The notes under the pieces: generated by a model
What the model was told of the DNA's origin: nothing
What the model saw: the letters and a program-made list of their open reading frames with translations, nothing else
Databases searched by the model: none
DNA from: Pholiota molesta
Taxonomy: Eukaryota > Basidiomycota > Agaricomycetes > Agaricales > Strophariaceae
Direction of reading: 5' to 3'
DNA length: 64,000 nucleotides
Assembly: GCA_014925825.1 (NCBI GenBank)
Contig: JACGCK010000016.1
Span: 186,001-250,000 of the forward strand
Part shown: one piece after another, positions 44,945 through 57,209 of the stretch
How the letters are laid out: each line of letters starts with the position of its first letter
Position numbering within the stretch: position 1 is the first letter of the stretch
Program-made: the position numbers and the translations under genes

Positions 44945-46758
44945 TCACGACATGGTGGGCTCGCCCCAGACGCCCTTGCCTGGCTCGCACATGACAGAAG
45001 CGACGTACATTCGCAGCCACTGCACCATCTCCTTGCTAATCTGGTTACATCGTCTCACATCTACCATCTCAATGCGGTGCGGCCCTGCAAGCAGCGCCGC
45101 GTGTCCGTTCTGGCGGCTTTTCATCCTAGCGTAGTTCGCTGCAGCTGCAGACGCTGACGATGAAAGCGACGCGACGCTAGTGTGGTAGCGTTTATACGCG
45201 TGCGGGTCGGCGGGAAGCCGGGATTCGACGAAAGCGCGGAGCGAATCCCAATCGAAGGATGTACATCCGTCGAGTGTTACGTTTTCAAGACGCGAACATG
45301 CCCATGGCTGAGATGAAGACAACGCCTGAAATGGAGATGAGAATAACGAAAGCGAGGCGCGGAGATCCCACTGACCTTGAAGGTAATATAGGTAAGGTCC
45401 TCGACATCGACGAGTTCCAAAGTGATTAGGGATGGGAGCTTGCGAATCAAATTCACGAACTTCATCTCGTTGAAAAGACATGTCTCTATCCGAAGAGACT
45501 TGAGTGGAAGCCTTGTCAGAGCTTGGACATAGAGGAGATGTAGGAGGGGGGTCGCATTTTCCAGATATGCCAATTCTAGAGACTCCAAATTAGGGAAGGA
45601 TATATGGCTCATGATCTCACGAGTATGCGCAATGCCTGAATAATAAAAGGACATCTTCTTGAGGCGAGGAAGGTGGATCTTGTTGCTGATTGGCGCATCC
45701 ATATCATCGACCACGACCATCGCGCAGGGATTCGAATCGACATCCGACATGTTTCGCAGCGCCAACTCCTCGAGCTCCGGACATTGTCGGAGAATATCAA
45801 GAAGCGTCGTGGCTGAAGGCGTAAACGAGTTGAAGTAGCCTCCTAACTTAAGAACACGGAGCCCTTTCATCATTGCCAAGTCCCATCCGAAATTGAATGA
45901 CGTAAAAGAGCATGAACGGAGCCTCGGCGCGCATCCGTTGAATAAGGCATTATAGGCTTTGAATAGTGATCGTCCTGCATTGAATGATGTACATTGACGG
46001 ACAGGCTCTCGAGCATCGGGGCATCCTCCTGGAATTGATGCAGCGCCAGGTACGCATGGTGGCGATTGGGCACGGTGAGGCTAAACGATTTCGTGCGCCA
46101 CAGGGAGGGTCGGAACAGATCCATAGCATGCATGATCTGCTCGTTGATGCTCTGCAAATAATCGACGCGAGGACCAAAGTTGACGATGACGTCCAAGGGG
46201 CAGGACTTGGATCGTAAAATGCGTCTCCGGGCCTTCTCCAAAGAGTCGTGCGGGCTTACTGAGATCTTGGCCCAGAGCATGGGCGTGTTCAACGCCACTT
46301 CCGCCCAATAACGACTGTTTAGCGCAAGTAAATACCTAAATCACCGGAAAGGAGTGCCGTCGAGGTACGCACCAGACCAGCATTAGCGTGGGTACCATGA
46401 CAGGATCTTCATCGCCCATATCGAGGACACCAATAGAGAATATACTCGACAGCAACTCGCTGGGCAGTCGCAAGACCGGCGACTGGAGGCGGACTGCTGT
46501 CTCCAATTTCGTCTCTAGTTCTGCGCGTTCCTTGACAAGGGATGCCATTTTGACATCAATGGTTGTCAATGCATCCCGCAGGTAGGCGATGGACATGAAT
46601 GTCGGGGGGCGGGGAACATAGACGTCGTCCGGGCTGGAGATGCGTAAAGGCTTGGAAATCAGTGGGGGGATCTGGCCATAGTTTTTGAGGGAGGGTCTGC
46701 GCCGTCGAGGGTTGGTGAAGACACTGGCGGGTATTCTGGCAGGGTAGCTTGTGGACAT
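44945..46758 (-). CDS. F-box / leucine-rich-repeat-like protein
   Basis: Exons 46373-46758, 45376-46314 and 44945-45325, 568 residues once one missing base near 45957 is added (SK|AYNALFNGCAPRLRS). A coiled-coil stretch (MASLVKERAELETKLETA) precedes the F-box-like segment LRLPSELLSSIFSIGV ... LVCRYWAEVALNTP; the remainder has irregular LRR-like strands (LRVLKLGGYF, ELEELALRNMS, NLESLELAYL, SLITLELVDVEDLTY). Such proteins are abundant and fast-evolving in agaricomycetes and are presumed SCF substrate receptors. Target unknown. Confidence 0.82.
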
Positions 46759-47295
46759 GGGGATGAGAGGTGGAAGCTCAGGTGCCGCTCTTAAATACCA
46801 GGCCAGCTAGCGGCGTGCAGAGGGGCCGGGAAGACAAGCGAAGAGAAAAGGCGACATCTGAGGACATGCGGTGGCTTATAAGTATTTGGACGATCGCATA
46901 CTGATAAAGATGTACCTGCGCCCTGTGTTCCGCGCCAGCACGAGGCAAGGCATGGCTACTGGTTTCTCGCAGCTGGAGGAAATGCTGATGGATGACTTGC
47001 AACGTGGGATTTTGTAATGAACAGCCAGGGCACGAGGAGCGCAACGAGGCAGCGCGTCCACAACGCTTCGCCGCTATTTGGTCCTTCGGGCTTCCAATCT
47101 CGTCCAAGGCCGTGTTCTCGGGCCTCATTCCCCATACTCTCCTCACGCAACACCCCGGCCAGCCAAGGCCCATTTGGGTGATGGCCTGCGATGGAGCTCG
47201 ACAATTCTGCTCTCGGACTTTTCAAACACTCTATCTGCCACCTATAAAATAGATCTACTACTGCTGGGAATATCCGCCATTGTCCCCTCCCAATA
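46759..47295. other. intergenic
   Basis: About 0.54 kb between two genes on the minus strand; holds the promoter of the F-box gene and the 3' UTR of the PQ-loop gene. No recognisable frame. Confidence 0.45.
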
Positions 47296-48646
47296 TCATC
47301 CACTGATCATCCGGGCGTCGTTTTCGTCCATGTACCGATAGTACGAAAACTGGCACAACACCTGCATGCGTCCACGGCAATTCGGACACACGAGATACCA
47401 TCGCGGAAATTCGGCCAAGGTGGAGTCAGAGACTTCATCGGAAGAATAACATTTTTACTCACAAAGATATCCAGGAATACTGTCAATAGGCTGCCTGTAG
47501 ACGTGCATCCGTCAGTTTCGGCGAAACGTTGCATGCAATGTGCGATACTTTCCTGCCAACCAACCCCCGTTCTTGACCAAATACGCCCAGTCCATACTCT
47601 TTACAAGAATTGACAAAGCATATGTGGTATTGCCGAAGATTGAAAAAAAGAACAAGGCCGGGGACAACCCCTCGCATCGTGTCTTGAAATTTTTTACTGG
47701 TTTCAGGATTCACCCTGGTCAACAAACTTCATGACATTTGAGAAACAGCAATGCAGAAAAACTGACAAATTTGGGGAATGCGTGCACCGAGCTTGACACG
47801 GAAATGAATCAGATAACGGAAAAGAAAAGAGGCTATGCACGCGTACGAAGAGCGAGGCGCTTGACCAGCCTAGTATTTGAATGGCCCACCAGCGCGCCCC
47901 TTGTTCGGTAGTGTCGACAAAACCATTGTCATGCTTGACCCCGCTAGTTACCCACCAAGCACACACTCCAACAGAAACGACGAATGCAAGTGCAGATAGA
48001 TAGCGGATGATAAGTACCCTCGCAGGTATAATTTCTTCTGGGCGCTCTTCATTTGGCAATAATGGAGCACGTTCTTCGAGTTCACCTGTTCGAGCAACAT
48101 GTGCTTCTAGGCGACGCTTTTTGTACCGATAATAGTAGATCTGGAAGAGCAAAATAAAATCACACGATGTGTACTATCATGCATTGTTTCGTTAGCTGCG
48201 TGGAGATAACATGAGTGAAATAGTACGCACATAGAAGCCGAGTATGATAACGGTTGGCAGAAGTCCAGCCAATATTGCGCCAATGAGGTTTGTTAGATCT
48301 CCCAGAATCCATATAACGACGAAGAGGACGCTGAGGCCCTCGCCTGACTTGTGCTTGTAATTTTCATAGATTTGAGGAGAATATACGACAATCCTGTGCG
48401 TTGAGGAATGGGAAATGAGATGCCAGCCTTATCTTGTTTTGGTACTGCTTAGATGAATTACCAGCATGCAATGGAAATCCATCCTAGCTGCCAGAAATTT
48501 TTAGTCAAGGTTAGCGAATAGACCGAACAACTTACAACGCTACTCAAATTGTCTGCCACCAGCATAGTAACATGGGCGTGTAGAACTGACTTGTGGAAAG
48601 CATTTTGGAGTGGGCCGGCTAACTCCTCGATCCCCTTTGATCCCAT
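47296..48646 (-). CDS. PQ-loop repeat vacuolar/lysosomal amino acid transporter
   Basis: Resembles the Ypq1/RTC2 family of vacuolar cationic amino acid transporters. Many short exons; readable segments in order: GWISIACW, IVVYSPQIYENYK (first PQ loop), LSVLFVVIWILGDLTNLIG, LLPTVIILGFYYTSCDF, LLFQIYYYRYKKRR, a hydrophilic loop, LSALAFVVSVGVCAWWV, LGARIPQI (second PQ loop), KNFKTRCEGLSPALFFFSI, FGNTTYALSILVKS, GSLLTVFLDIF and VLCQFSYYRYMDENDARM. Several transmembrane segments are evident; seven are expected. One intron (about 47485-47547) would start with GA rather than GT, or a T has been lost from GGTAAAG. Its start codon is 98 bp from that of prohibitin-2. Confidence 0.87.
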
Positions 48647-48744
48647 AGTGACGGCACGATCACACGTCACATGTGACGTTTGTCGCGTCTTCGGCAGGAC
48701 GAGTGCGTGATCGGTGAGCAGCTCTCTTCACTCACACAAATACC
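48647..48744. promoter_or_regulatory. 98-bp bidirectional promoter, PQ-loop gene / PHB2
   Basis: Very compact divergent spacer. It contains a perfect 16-bp palindrome, ACGTCACATGTGACGT (48664-48679), made of two inverted ACGTCA/TGACGT half sites (bZIP/CRE-like) around a CACATGTG E-box-like centre. Its position between two start codons suggests joint control, but this is inference. Confidence 0.6.
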
Positions 48745-50057
48745 ATGAACGACGGCCAAGAAGCTTTCCGTCGCTTTGCGAACCAACTCAGGACTGCTAG
48801 TGGCAATGGAGGGAGGCTGCCTCCTGGTGGGAAGGGCTTGTTCGCAGGGAGCGGACTCCTCATCGCTCTTGTTGCTGGAGGTTTCGCGCTGAACGCCAGT
48901 TTGTTCAATGGTATGTGTTCTCTGGACCTCGCGCTGTCATTTACTTAATACATGCATTCTCTTAGTTGATGGTGGTCACCGTGCTATTAAGTACAGCAGG
49001 TAATAAGTCTATCACCATAAGTTCTTCCTTGTATTCACACACCAATTTCCAAGGCTGCACGGTATCAAGGATGAGATTTACAACGAAGGAACACATTTTG
49101 TCGTGCGTGCCGTGGCTTTCTCTTCCTTATTTATTTTATGTAAACTCGTACTTGCAGGTTCCTTGGTTTGAAAGCCCAATTATCTTCGATATCCGAGCGA
49201 AGCCTCGAAACATAGCCAGCCTGACTGGTACAAAAGGTAATTTGAATAACACGTATTCCACTTCCTTTCATCGCCTCATGCAACGTACCAGATCTCCAAA
49301 TGGTTAATATTACCTGCCGTGTGTTGTCCAGGCCAAGCACGCAGGCATTACCTACCATATTCCGCGAGCTCGGCAAGGACTTTGATGAACGAGTCCTGCC
49401 CTCCATCGTAAATGAGGTCCTGAAGAGCGTCGTGGCGCAATTCAATGCCAGCCAGCTCATCACCCAGCGAGAACACGTAGGAAACTCATAATAATGCTGT
49501 TAGTTTCGAATCTCATCACAAAATTAGGTCTCTCGCCTCGTGCGAGAAAACCTGACAGAACGCGCTACCCGGTTCAACCTTGTCCTTGACGATGTATCGA
49601 TTACCCATGTCGCTTTCTCCGCCGAGTTCACACACGCCGTCGAGGCCAAACAAGTTGCGCAGCAAACTGCCCTGCGTGCTGCTTACCTCGTTGACCAGGC
49701 CATCCAAGAGAAGCAGGTACGCACATATTTGCCTCCCAACTTCTTGACATGTACTCTGTATACTGACGTTATCTTTTTTTAGTCTATCATTGTGCGGGCA
49801 CAGGGAGAAGCGCGTAGCGCTGAGCTCGTCGGTGAGGCGGTTCGAAAAAACAAGGGTTTCCTTGAGCTGCGCCGATTGGAGGCTGCCCGTGATATCGCTG
49901 CTCAGCTATCGCAATCAAACAACAAAATCATGCTGGATTCGCAGAGTCTGTTGTTGAATGGTGAGCACTATCATGTATGATGCGAAGGTTGTCAATCTAA
50001 CGTCGCTCTGTAGTGGCGGGAAATGATGCTCAGGAGCTCCTCAAAGTTCAAAAATAA
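48745..50057 (+). CDS. PHB2: prohibitin-2
   Basis: Prohibitin-1/2 rings in the inner mitochondrial membrane scaffold proteases and lipids. Eight exons: 48745-48910, 48966-48999, 49054-49102, 49158-49236, 49292-49476, 49528-49716, 49783-49960 and 50014-50057, totalling 307 residues with every phase consistent. It has a Gly-rich N-terminus and a membrane segment ([17 protein letters not shown]), then the band-7 domain: [81 protein letters not shown] and the coiled coil QKQ-type [18 protein letters not shown]. Four introns fall in the first third. Confidence 0.96.
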
Positions 50058-50503
50058 ATGTTATATGTAATGAATAACATCCTACTTTCCAGGCGTGCCG
50101 CTATTATTTTACGAGCCTCTGATTTCGTTGCTCAGCATGTACATGAGATGTAGTAATTCTCTGGTAATCAAAACAGCAAGGAATACAACCCAGAACGGCT
50201 CTTCAGGAGTACTTATACCGTTGCAGGTTTAATTACCAAAGGTCGTATGTGGACTCTGAGCTCTGAGCCCTAAATTGGGCGGTATAGGGTGATTACAGAG
50301 GAACTTTAACCCTCCATTTCAAAGCACATTGAGTGATGGATGATAGGAAATGAGAGAAAAAACCTTCATAGAACGTTGATGGAACGACTCGTCGCAAGAG
50401 GATGGCGCGTAAACCACGTGATCTTAATGGATAGGCTTGAATCAGTTCTGAATCTAAATTTGTTGTTCAACGTCCACGCAGCTTGTCTTCCTCTTCCACT
50501 CAG
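50058..50503. other. intergenic / promoter
   Basis: 446 bp between PHB2 and the next plus-strand gene. CACGTGAT at 50415-50422 lies about 85 bp before the start codon. No reading frame of note. Confidence 0.5.
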
Positions 50504-51739
50504 ATGCCTCTAGACGGTCATTCGTATCTTGTTTCCCAAGGATGGGGCGGAAAGGGAACAGGACTCCGTGAAGGTGCCATTTCACGGCCACTTGCCATCG
50601 CTCAAAAGAAAAACCTTGCTGGACTCGGAAAGGACCGCGACGAAGCTTTTCCCTTCTGGGATCAGTGAGTCCCATATATTCTATATCCCTGAAGCCTCTT
50701 CTAATTATTTCAATGCCACTCCTTCTGTATAGCTTATTTAGCGCAGCTGCCAAATCCATCGTGGTGAAATGCCTAAGCGACGATGAGGATAACACAGATT
50801 CATCAGTGCGTACTTGGGCTGATATTTTCTATTGGATGCTTACTGGGTCATACAGTCTTCGAATGAAGTTGCGATTAAAAGGACATCCACAGGAATCTTC
50901 TCTACCCGCCGCCCCGTCGAAGGTACCCCTGCTACCTCTGGCGATGTTACCCCCGACGATTCCTCAGCGACCCCTCGTTTGTCGCTAATGGCGAGTGCCA
51001 AGCGAGACGCAGCGCGACGTGGCCTGTATTCTAGATTCTTCAAAGGTCCGTGCTTGGACCAGAATCGATAGCTGAAGAAGAAAGGCGTCTAGCTGCAATG
51101 GTGACTGAAGCGTTTGCGAAACAAAATCCTGGCGTCGAAAAAGTAAAGGTTACTGAACACACCGAAGTGCAAACAGCATCGGAGCAAGTCTCGGTTGATC
51201 TGGAGGTATCCAAATCGCCCCGTAAAAAGAGGAAGACGAAAGCAACTGAAGAATCGGAGAGCGATGGCGAGAGCGAAGCTGCAAGGCGAGAGCGCAAACG
51301 GCAACGAAGAGAGAAAAAGGAGGCAAAGAAAGGGGAGAAGGAGAGAAGAGAAGAGAGCGACAAAATCAGCAAGAAGAGCAAAAAATCCAAGACTGCACAC
51401 AAGAGCGAGGAAGACGAGGAAGCGGGCCTATTGGCACAGCATGCAGAGAACTCTGACACCGAAAAGGAGAGCAAGGCTGAAAGAAGACGCAGAAGAGAAG
51501 AGAAAAAGAGGTTGAAAGCGTTGCGAAAAGGCGAAACAGCTACCGATGGCGACGCCTTGCTGGAAGATGAAAAATCTCATCGTTCCGAGTCCAAGTCGAA
51601 AGACAAGAAGCGAGAGGAAAAACCAGCAAGCCAGTCTTCGACAGCGACAGCAGAAGATACGACAACCAACCTCGACGCAGAAGATAAAAGAAAGAAGAGG
51701 AAGCGGAAACGGACACATAGCAGTAAAGACGAAGATTAA
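50504..51739 (+). CDS. Tma23/GPATCH4-like nucleolar G-patch protein
   Basis: Yeast Tma23 is a nucleolar factor of ribosome biogenesis; human GPATCH4 is the likely counterpart. Exons 50504-50664, 50733-50805 and 50856-51739; with one missing base near 51047 (FFKGP|VLGPESIAEEE) the protein is 372 residues. The N-terminus is a G-patch (SYLVSQGWGGKGTGLREG) running directly into RPLAIAQKKNLAGLGKDRD and EAFPFWDHLFSAAAKSI, the usual family arrangement. The last ~200 residues are Lys/Glu/Arg-rich, typical of nucleolar proteins. Confidence 0.88.
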
Positions 51740-52070
51740 GCTAGTTTGTCTTCTTTTGCTCATCAAGTCCTCTTTTCATGCCTGTTATTGAATAGAGCAT
51801 CTCTTTTCTTGATCCAGTTGGAACACATCGCATATCGCTTCCTCATTCGTATACCTCGACTATACATATGTCATAGGAAGTTAGGAACCTATCGCGCAGA
51901 TGATAAAAATAGCCCTGAAATGGTGATAACAATGCTGCACCACGCCTCTGGATGAAATCAACCATGAGTGACGTGCGTGGAATTCGCCCCCTGCTATAGC
52001 TGCATGACTCGTTCCTCTAGCACCGATCTCTCTTTCTCAACTTCCATTGACATAGCCCAGCTCCTTAGAA
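51740..52070. other. intergenic
   Basis: 330 bp between two co-directional genes. Nothing recognised. Confidence 0.5.
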
Positions 52071-54536
52071 ATGCCTCGAGAAAACAGCTTCACCGACTCG
52101 GGTGGCCGCTCACTCACACCAGACCTCGAAGACGAGGGCGCTACGTCTCCTGTATCAACACATTCCCCTCCGCATGCACATGCCAACTTTCCCGAGCGCC
52201 CACCTCATTTGGAGAGAAGCAGTGTTAAGAGTGGCTTCTCGAAGCCAATGTCTTTGCGGTCAAGATTTTTACCACACCATTCGTCGAAAATGACAACATA
52301 TAGCACACAGCACCCAAGGGACAGGTTTCGAGCGGTAGTCCACAAGGTGATCTCCATGCATCGTGGAGCTACTCTTCTAGGGACCAGAATTGTCGGCGCT
52401 GAACCCGGTATCGACCCCAGCCGTCCGGCTGTCGACGCAATATATAGGCACATCCAAGAGGACTGTGAAATCGAGATCGTTGATTATTCCGCGGTGCGAA
52501 GCAGCTATCGGAGCTTGAACAATAAGGAATTTGTGGATTTTATGGATACAACGGAACGGGAACCTTGGGTGAAGGTTCGGTGGATCAACATCGGTGGCAT
52601 AAGTTGGGATGTGATCAAAGCCTTGACGATCAAGCACGGTGCGTTTGCATCATGACATTGCTTTTTTTCGGAATTTCATGGTTTTTCCTCCACCCCTAGG
52701 CTTACATCCATTGGCGTTGGAAGAGATCATCCACAGCGATTCTCGTAGTCATTCCAGAGCGGAATACTATCGCAAACACCTATTTTTACGTGTTCTCTGT
52801 CACGAGTTCGTTGACGAACAACATGCCTCCTCAACCCCCACTCCGTCGTATACCGACGTCCCTCGCAGCGCCTCTCCTGAACCCATCGCTGACTTCGATT
52901 CCACCAAGGAGATACTTCTTGCATCGGATGATATGGTGAAAGAGAGAGGTTCCGGGAAATTCACTGCGTCATTCATCAAAAGGAGGGCATTTGGCGGAAG
53001 CTCTCTTTTACCTACCACCCGTGTCGATGTCAAGGCAGTATCCGAAAAGACTTCTTGGACACAGGCCAGTCGAAACTTTACAATGGCGACATCCATTGAA
53101 ACTACTGTATGCTTATTGATCAACAATTTCTCACTTCATCTCTGACTTCTTAAATTATATAAGACTCGAGCCCAAAGGAAGGAACACAGGAAAGATGTGG
53201 CTATTATCGACGCATTGAAACAGGTCATATTTGACACCAAATATACGATGCTCTTCTCATCGATATTTTAGGGAAACAGAGTCAATGTCAACGTATCGCC
53301 CATGTTTTTCTTTTTATTGAGAGATGGTGGGAATTCTCTTCACATTATGTTCACGGTCAATACTGAATGCATTCTTTTCGTAGGAACCGTCATCTCAATT
53401 CGTCCGACTCCGGATTTGAAATTTACTGCGCCGATATCATATCGGCTGAGGAGTCGCGATACTGTGATAAGAAAATCCGCCGATTCGTCTCTTCTTCTTC
53501 ATGCGCTACTTGACTTGAGTAATTGCATCTGTTATGATAATTTGAAGTGTTCTTACACCTTCTCGCAGTTGTCGACCGAGGTCTTCAGGTCGTTGATCAA
53601 TACAATATCAAATTACAGCGATTCGAGCGCGATACCCTTCTCAGCCAACATATGCATACCGTCAGGGATTGTAAGTTTTATCAACTTTGGGTTTGGTTTA
53701 ATGTGCATTACAGCTCTAACGTTTCATCAGTGCACATACTTTCTGGTGATCTTATCCTTCATAAACGTACCTTTGAGCCTATCAGGACGCTTATTTATGG
53801 GCTTCGGCGGTACGACAATGACCGAGCCGCTGCCCTCGTCGATGTCGGGGACGCGGACTACAAAGTGGGACAAGAGGTCGGGTTCATGAGTGCCAAATCA
53901 AAGATCTATTTGGTTAGCCTTGTTACTTCTCACTAGTTACTTGCGGGCTGATTTTATTGCAAACAGGCGGACGTACATGACCACATGGAATACATACTCA
54001 GCAGCTTAGACATGTTCTCCAGTGTCGCGGAGAACCTGATTTCTTACAGCTTTAATGTCAGTCTTATCTATGAAGCTTTCTCAAATGAAGTCTGACAGAG
54101 CTCACAGATGAAATCATACGAGATGAACAACGTCATGTAATTTTGATCTATCTGTATGCGATGATCTGCCTAATTATTCTCTTTCAACGTAGGCGCAGGC
54201 TTACAATCACGACCATTATCTTCTTGCCTCTGACGTTCCTGTCCGGATATTTTGTAAGTTTTTATTCGCCATACGCATTCGTTTATCAAAACCCAACCTC
54301 ACTACCTTTTATACAGGGAATGAATTTTGTTGAGTTTTGGTCAATTCACAACAATTCTGATCTATTGTTTGTTTTTTGGATTCCTTCTCTATAATATTGC
54401 TAACTAAATATCCAGTTTCTGGAAACTCGCCCTGCCTATTTTGGTGGTGTTTGGTGGCATCGCACTGTACAGCGATTTGCAAGAACTGTGGCGCTACATG
54501 TCAAAGAAGAGACAAATCAATCATACAGTGCCATAG
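52071..54536 (+). CDS. CorA-family magnesium transporter
   Basis: CorA/Alr-type divalent cation channel. Twelve exons: 52071-52638, 52700-53106, 53164-53223, 53272-53326, 53384-53518, 53569-53670, 53731-53912, 53967-54056, 54108-54136, 54193-54253, 54317-54366 and 54416-54536. They sum to exactly 620 codons with no frame correction. A long Ser/Pro-rich N-terminus precedes the cytoplasmic domain (INIGGISWDVIKALTIKHGL, LALEEIIHSDSRS). The C-terminus has LTITTIIFLPLTFLSGYF, the signature GMNF of CorA channels at the exon 10/11 junction, and a second membrane helix LALPILVVFGGIALYSDL. Whether it sits in the plasma membrane or vacuole is not visible. Confidence 0.93.
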
Positions 54537-55096
54537 ATTTTACTCTACCAAGCTATCTCTAACAACTACAGCACCTTATTTCGGTAATGATTTTCTGGGA
54601 TGTTCTGGGCTTCCGGACTATGTTGTTGCATAGTCGTTCTGTATGTGAAGAATTCTTTTTGGATTGGATGTACGGGCTTCCGCTCTTTGGAACTGTAGTT
54701 TTTCATTACACTTACCTAGGACAGATTTGTAAATTGTGTTGCGGCCACTGTGAGTCATCCATATCAGCTGGCCTGAACTGGATCCTGGCCTTGCCTGGCA
54801 ACACAACATTTCGATATTTGGAACTACTAGTAGAATAATGTCGACGTTACGTTTAGTATGTATGTACAATATGAATATCAGGTTGAACCCCGCCGTGTAA
54901 TATATTTAACTGTCGAGACTCGAAACTAGCGTGGTGGGCGCCTGTGTGATGATCGATAACCTCACGAGTCAATTCATGATCAGATCACGGTGATCGAGAT
55001 TCTGGATCACGTGATGATACGAGAAAAGATTAGAATTTGTGCACTGCCCTTGCGCGCCATCCGGGGTTGCTTTCCAACCACCACCATCCCTCACCC
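54537..55096. other. intergenic / promoter
   Basis: 560 bp. Close to the next gene lie two dyads: GATCACGGTGATC (54982-54994) and a perfect ATCACGTGAT (55006-55015). No recognisable coding content. Confidence 0.5.
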
Positions 55097-57209
55097 ATGC
55101 CTCCCAAATTGCGCGTACTTGCCCACAATGCCCGCCTTGACAAGCGCATGCAAAACGACATCTCGAGCTCGCTCGCTTCTGTGCTAAAGACCAATCCAAA
55201 GATGGAGCTCAAGGATGCTATGTGGTCTGTAACGCACCAAATGCTCACCAACAACCCCTACCAACCACCTAAAGACGGCAAATGCCCGATCAACGACCTT
55301 CCTGACGAGATCCTGGGATATATTTTCTCAGTTGGTGTAGATCAGGAAATTGAGGAAGAAATAGAGGGTTACAGTTCCGAAGATGATGCTTGGGAAGACA
55401 TAGATGAGGAGGAAGAAGAAGAAAATAGCAGTGGAGACGAAGACGAAGATGAAGAAATGGGTACTGCTCCTATTCCAGTTGCAAACGCTGGGAAAGCGCC
55501 CCATGACTCGGATTCGAATTCGGACGGTAGCTCTGACTCCGACATGTACGAGGACGAAGTCCAAATTCCCTTCCAAGTTCTCGTGTCGCACGTTTGCAAA
55601 CGCTGGCGAGCGGTCGCCCTCGATTCACACGTATTATGGACAACGATTAACTTCGAGAAGCGCCCAAATCTAGAGAAGGCGCAAACCTACATCTCACGTG
55701 CTCAAGGTCTCCCTTTGACAATTAGCATCGACTGCACATTCCCTGAAGACATTGATGAAGAAGACCACCCTGATCATCCGCTCTACTTGGAGAACAAGGA
55801 TCTCCGCCGAGCTCGCCGAAGAGATAGAGCAAGAGCTTGCGATGACCCTCATTGTGAAGGCCATGGAGACGATAAAATGGACGTTGACGATGACACAGAG
55901 GACGAGGTAATCCACTTCCTCTCGCAAAAGGAACTCGCTTCTATTTTGGACCTCATTGAACCAGAAGTATCACACTGGGGTTCGCTTGATTTCCGGGCCA
56001 GCACCTACGGTTACGTCCATCTTTTGCTCTCGCGACTCGCCAAACTTCCGAGCGCACCACTTCTTGAGGCCTTCCGGGTATACCATTTCGAGGACTGCGA
56101 CGATTATGAGTTCTTTAACGGCGACGACAAGACGAGTTTCTTGCCTTTCCGCGGCGACGCTCCTCTTCTCCGTGATGCCGTGTTCTGGGGTGTGCACATC
56201 GACTGGGAGGCTGCTACACATTCCTTCCTCACGGACCTACATGATCTCGAGCTCTCGTTCCATGCGAAGGACGTTCGTCCATCCTACGACGCCTTCTCCA
56301 AGTTCATCACAAACTCTCCCAACCTCCACACTCTCACACTCTCTCTTTCGGGTCCGGTGCTACCGGAAGGGGTTGCATTCGATGCGGAACGCGAGGAAGG
56401 CGGATGGGGCCCAACTCTGCTCGCCATTCCATCTCTTCACGAATTTGCCATCCAATTCCACGATCCGAAATACGCCTCAGCGCTCATCCAGCACCTCGAC
56501 CTGCCCAACGTTAGTGGACTTCTACTCAACTTCGATGAACAAGACTACACATCATTTGTGCACACCCTTCTGAAACCCGTGAAAGGCCGGACTGAGAGCC
56601 TCCTGCAACACATCGACCACCTGAAGATCTCGGGGCTGCCTTGCGGCGTCGCAGCTGCCCATGCGTTCCTGGACCAGCTTGGCAATCTCAAGAGCCTCAA
56701 TCTCAAAGTGGTTGGATGGAAGAATCCGTCATCTTCCAGAAACTAATAGACCCCAGCGCGACCAGCGCACCATTCGACCGCGACGCTGACCCCGAGGAGA
56801 TCGCTGCTTATCAGGCGGCCGCCGCGCAAGCTGCCGCTCTTTCCGCTGCAAGTGGGTCTGGTTCTGAGAACAGTGCGCCTGCACTGTTCTGCCGCAAGCT
56901 TGAGACGCTCACGACGACTCCGTGGATGGATTCCGCTTGAAGCAACTGGTCGAGGCCCGCAAGAAGCTCGGGGCGCCGTTGAAGAGGGTCTTTATGAGCC
57001 ACCACGACCGCGTGACGGAGAAGGAAGAGAAGTGGCTGCGCGCTAACCTGGAGGAGCTCGAATTCTTCGAACCTTCAGATTCGGAGGAGGAAGTAGAAGA
57101 CTTTGTAGAGGAGGATGGGGAAGACTCGGAGGACTGGGAGACGGATTCGGGAGATGAGGGCGGAGACGCAGGGAGAGTGGGGACGAGGATGGGGACGAAC
57201 CACCGCTGA
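55097..57209 (+). CDS. F-box protein with long acidic insert
   Basis: Single exon, 704 residues after adding one base near 56713 and one near 56918; the span plus two bases is exactly 705 codons. F-box core: INDLPDEILGYIFSVG (about residue 75), interrupted by about 85 acidic residues before its second half QVLVSHVCKRWRAVALDSHV and LWTTINF. LRR-like strands follow (LHDLELSFHAKDV, NLHTLTLSLSGPVL, HLKISGLPCG, LGNLKSLNLKVV). After the first break it continues ESVIFQKLIDPSA; after the second VDGFRLKQLVEARKK, ending in an acidic tail. Probably an SCF adaptor; substrate unknown. Confidence 0.83.

Noticed and set aside
51040..51766. Ser/Phe/Leu-rich antisense frames opposite the Lys/Glu-rich tail of the Tma23-like gene
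   Set aside because: Mirror images of AAG/GAG-rich coding sequence; no independent evidence of a gene.
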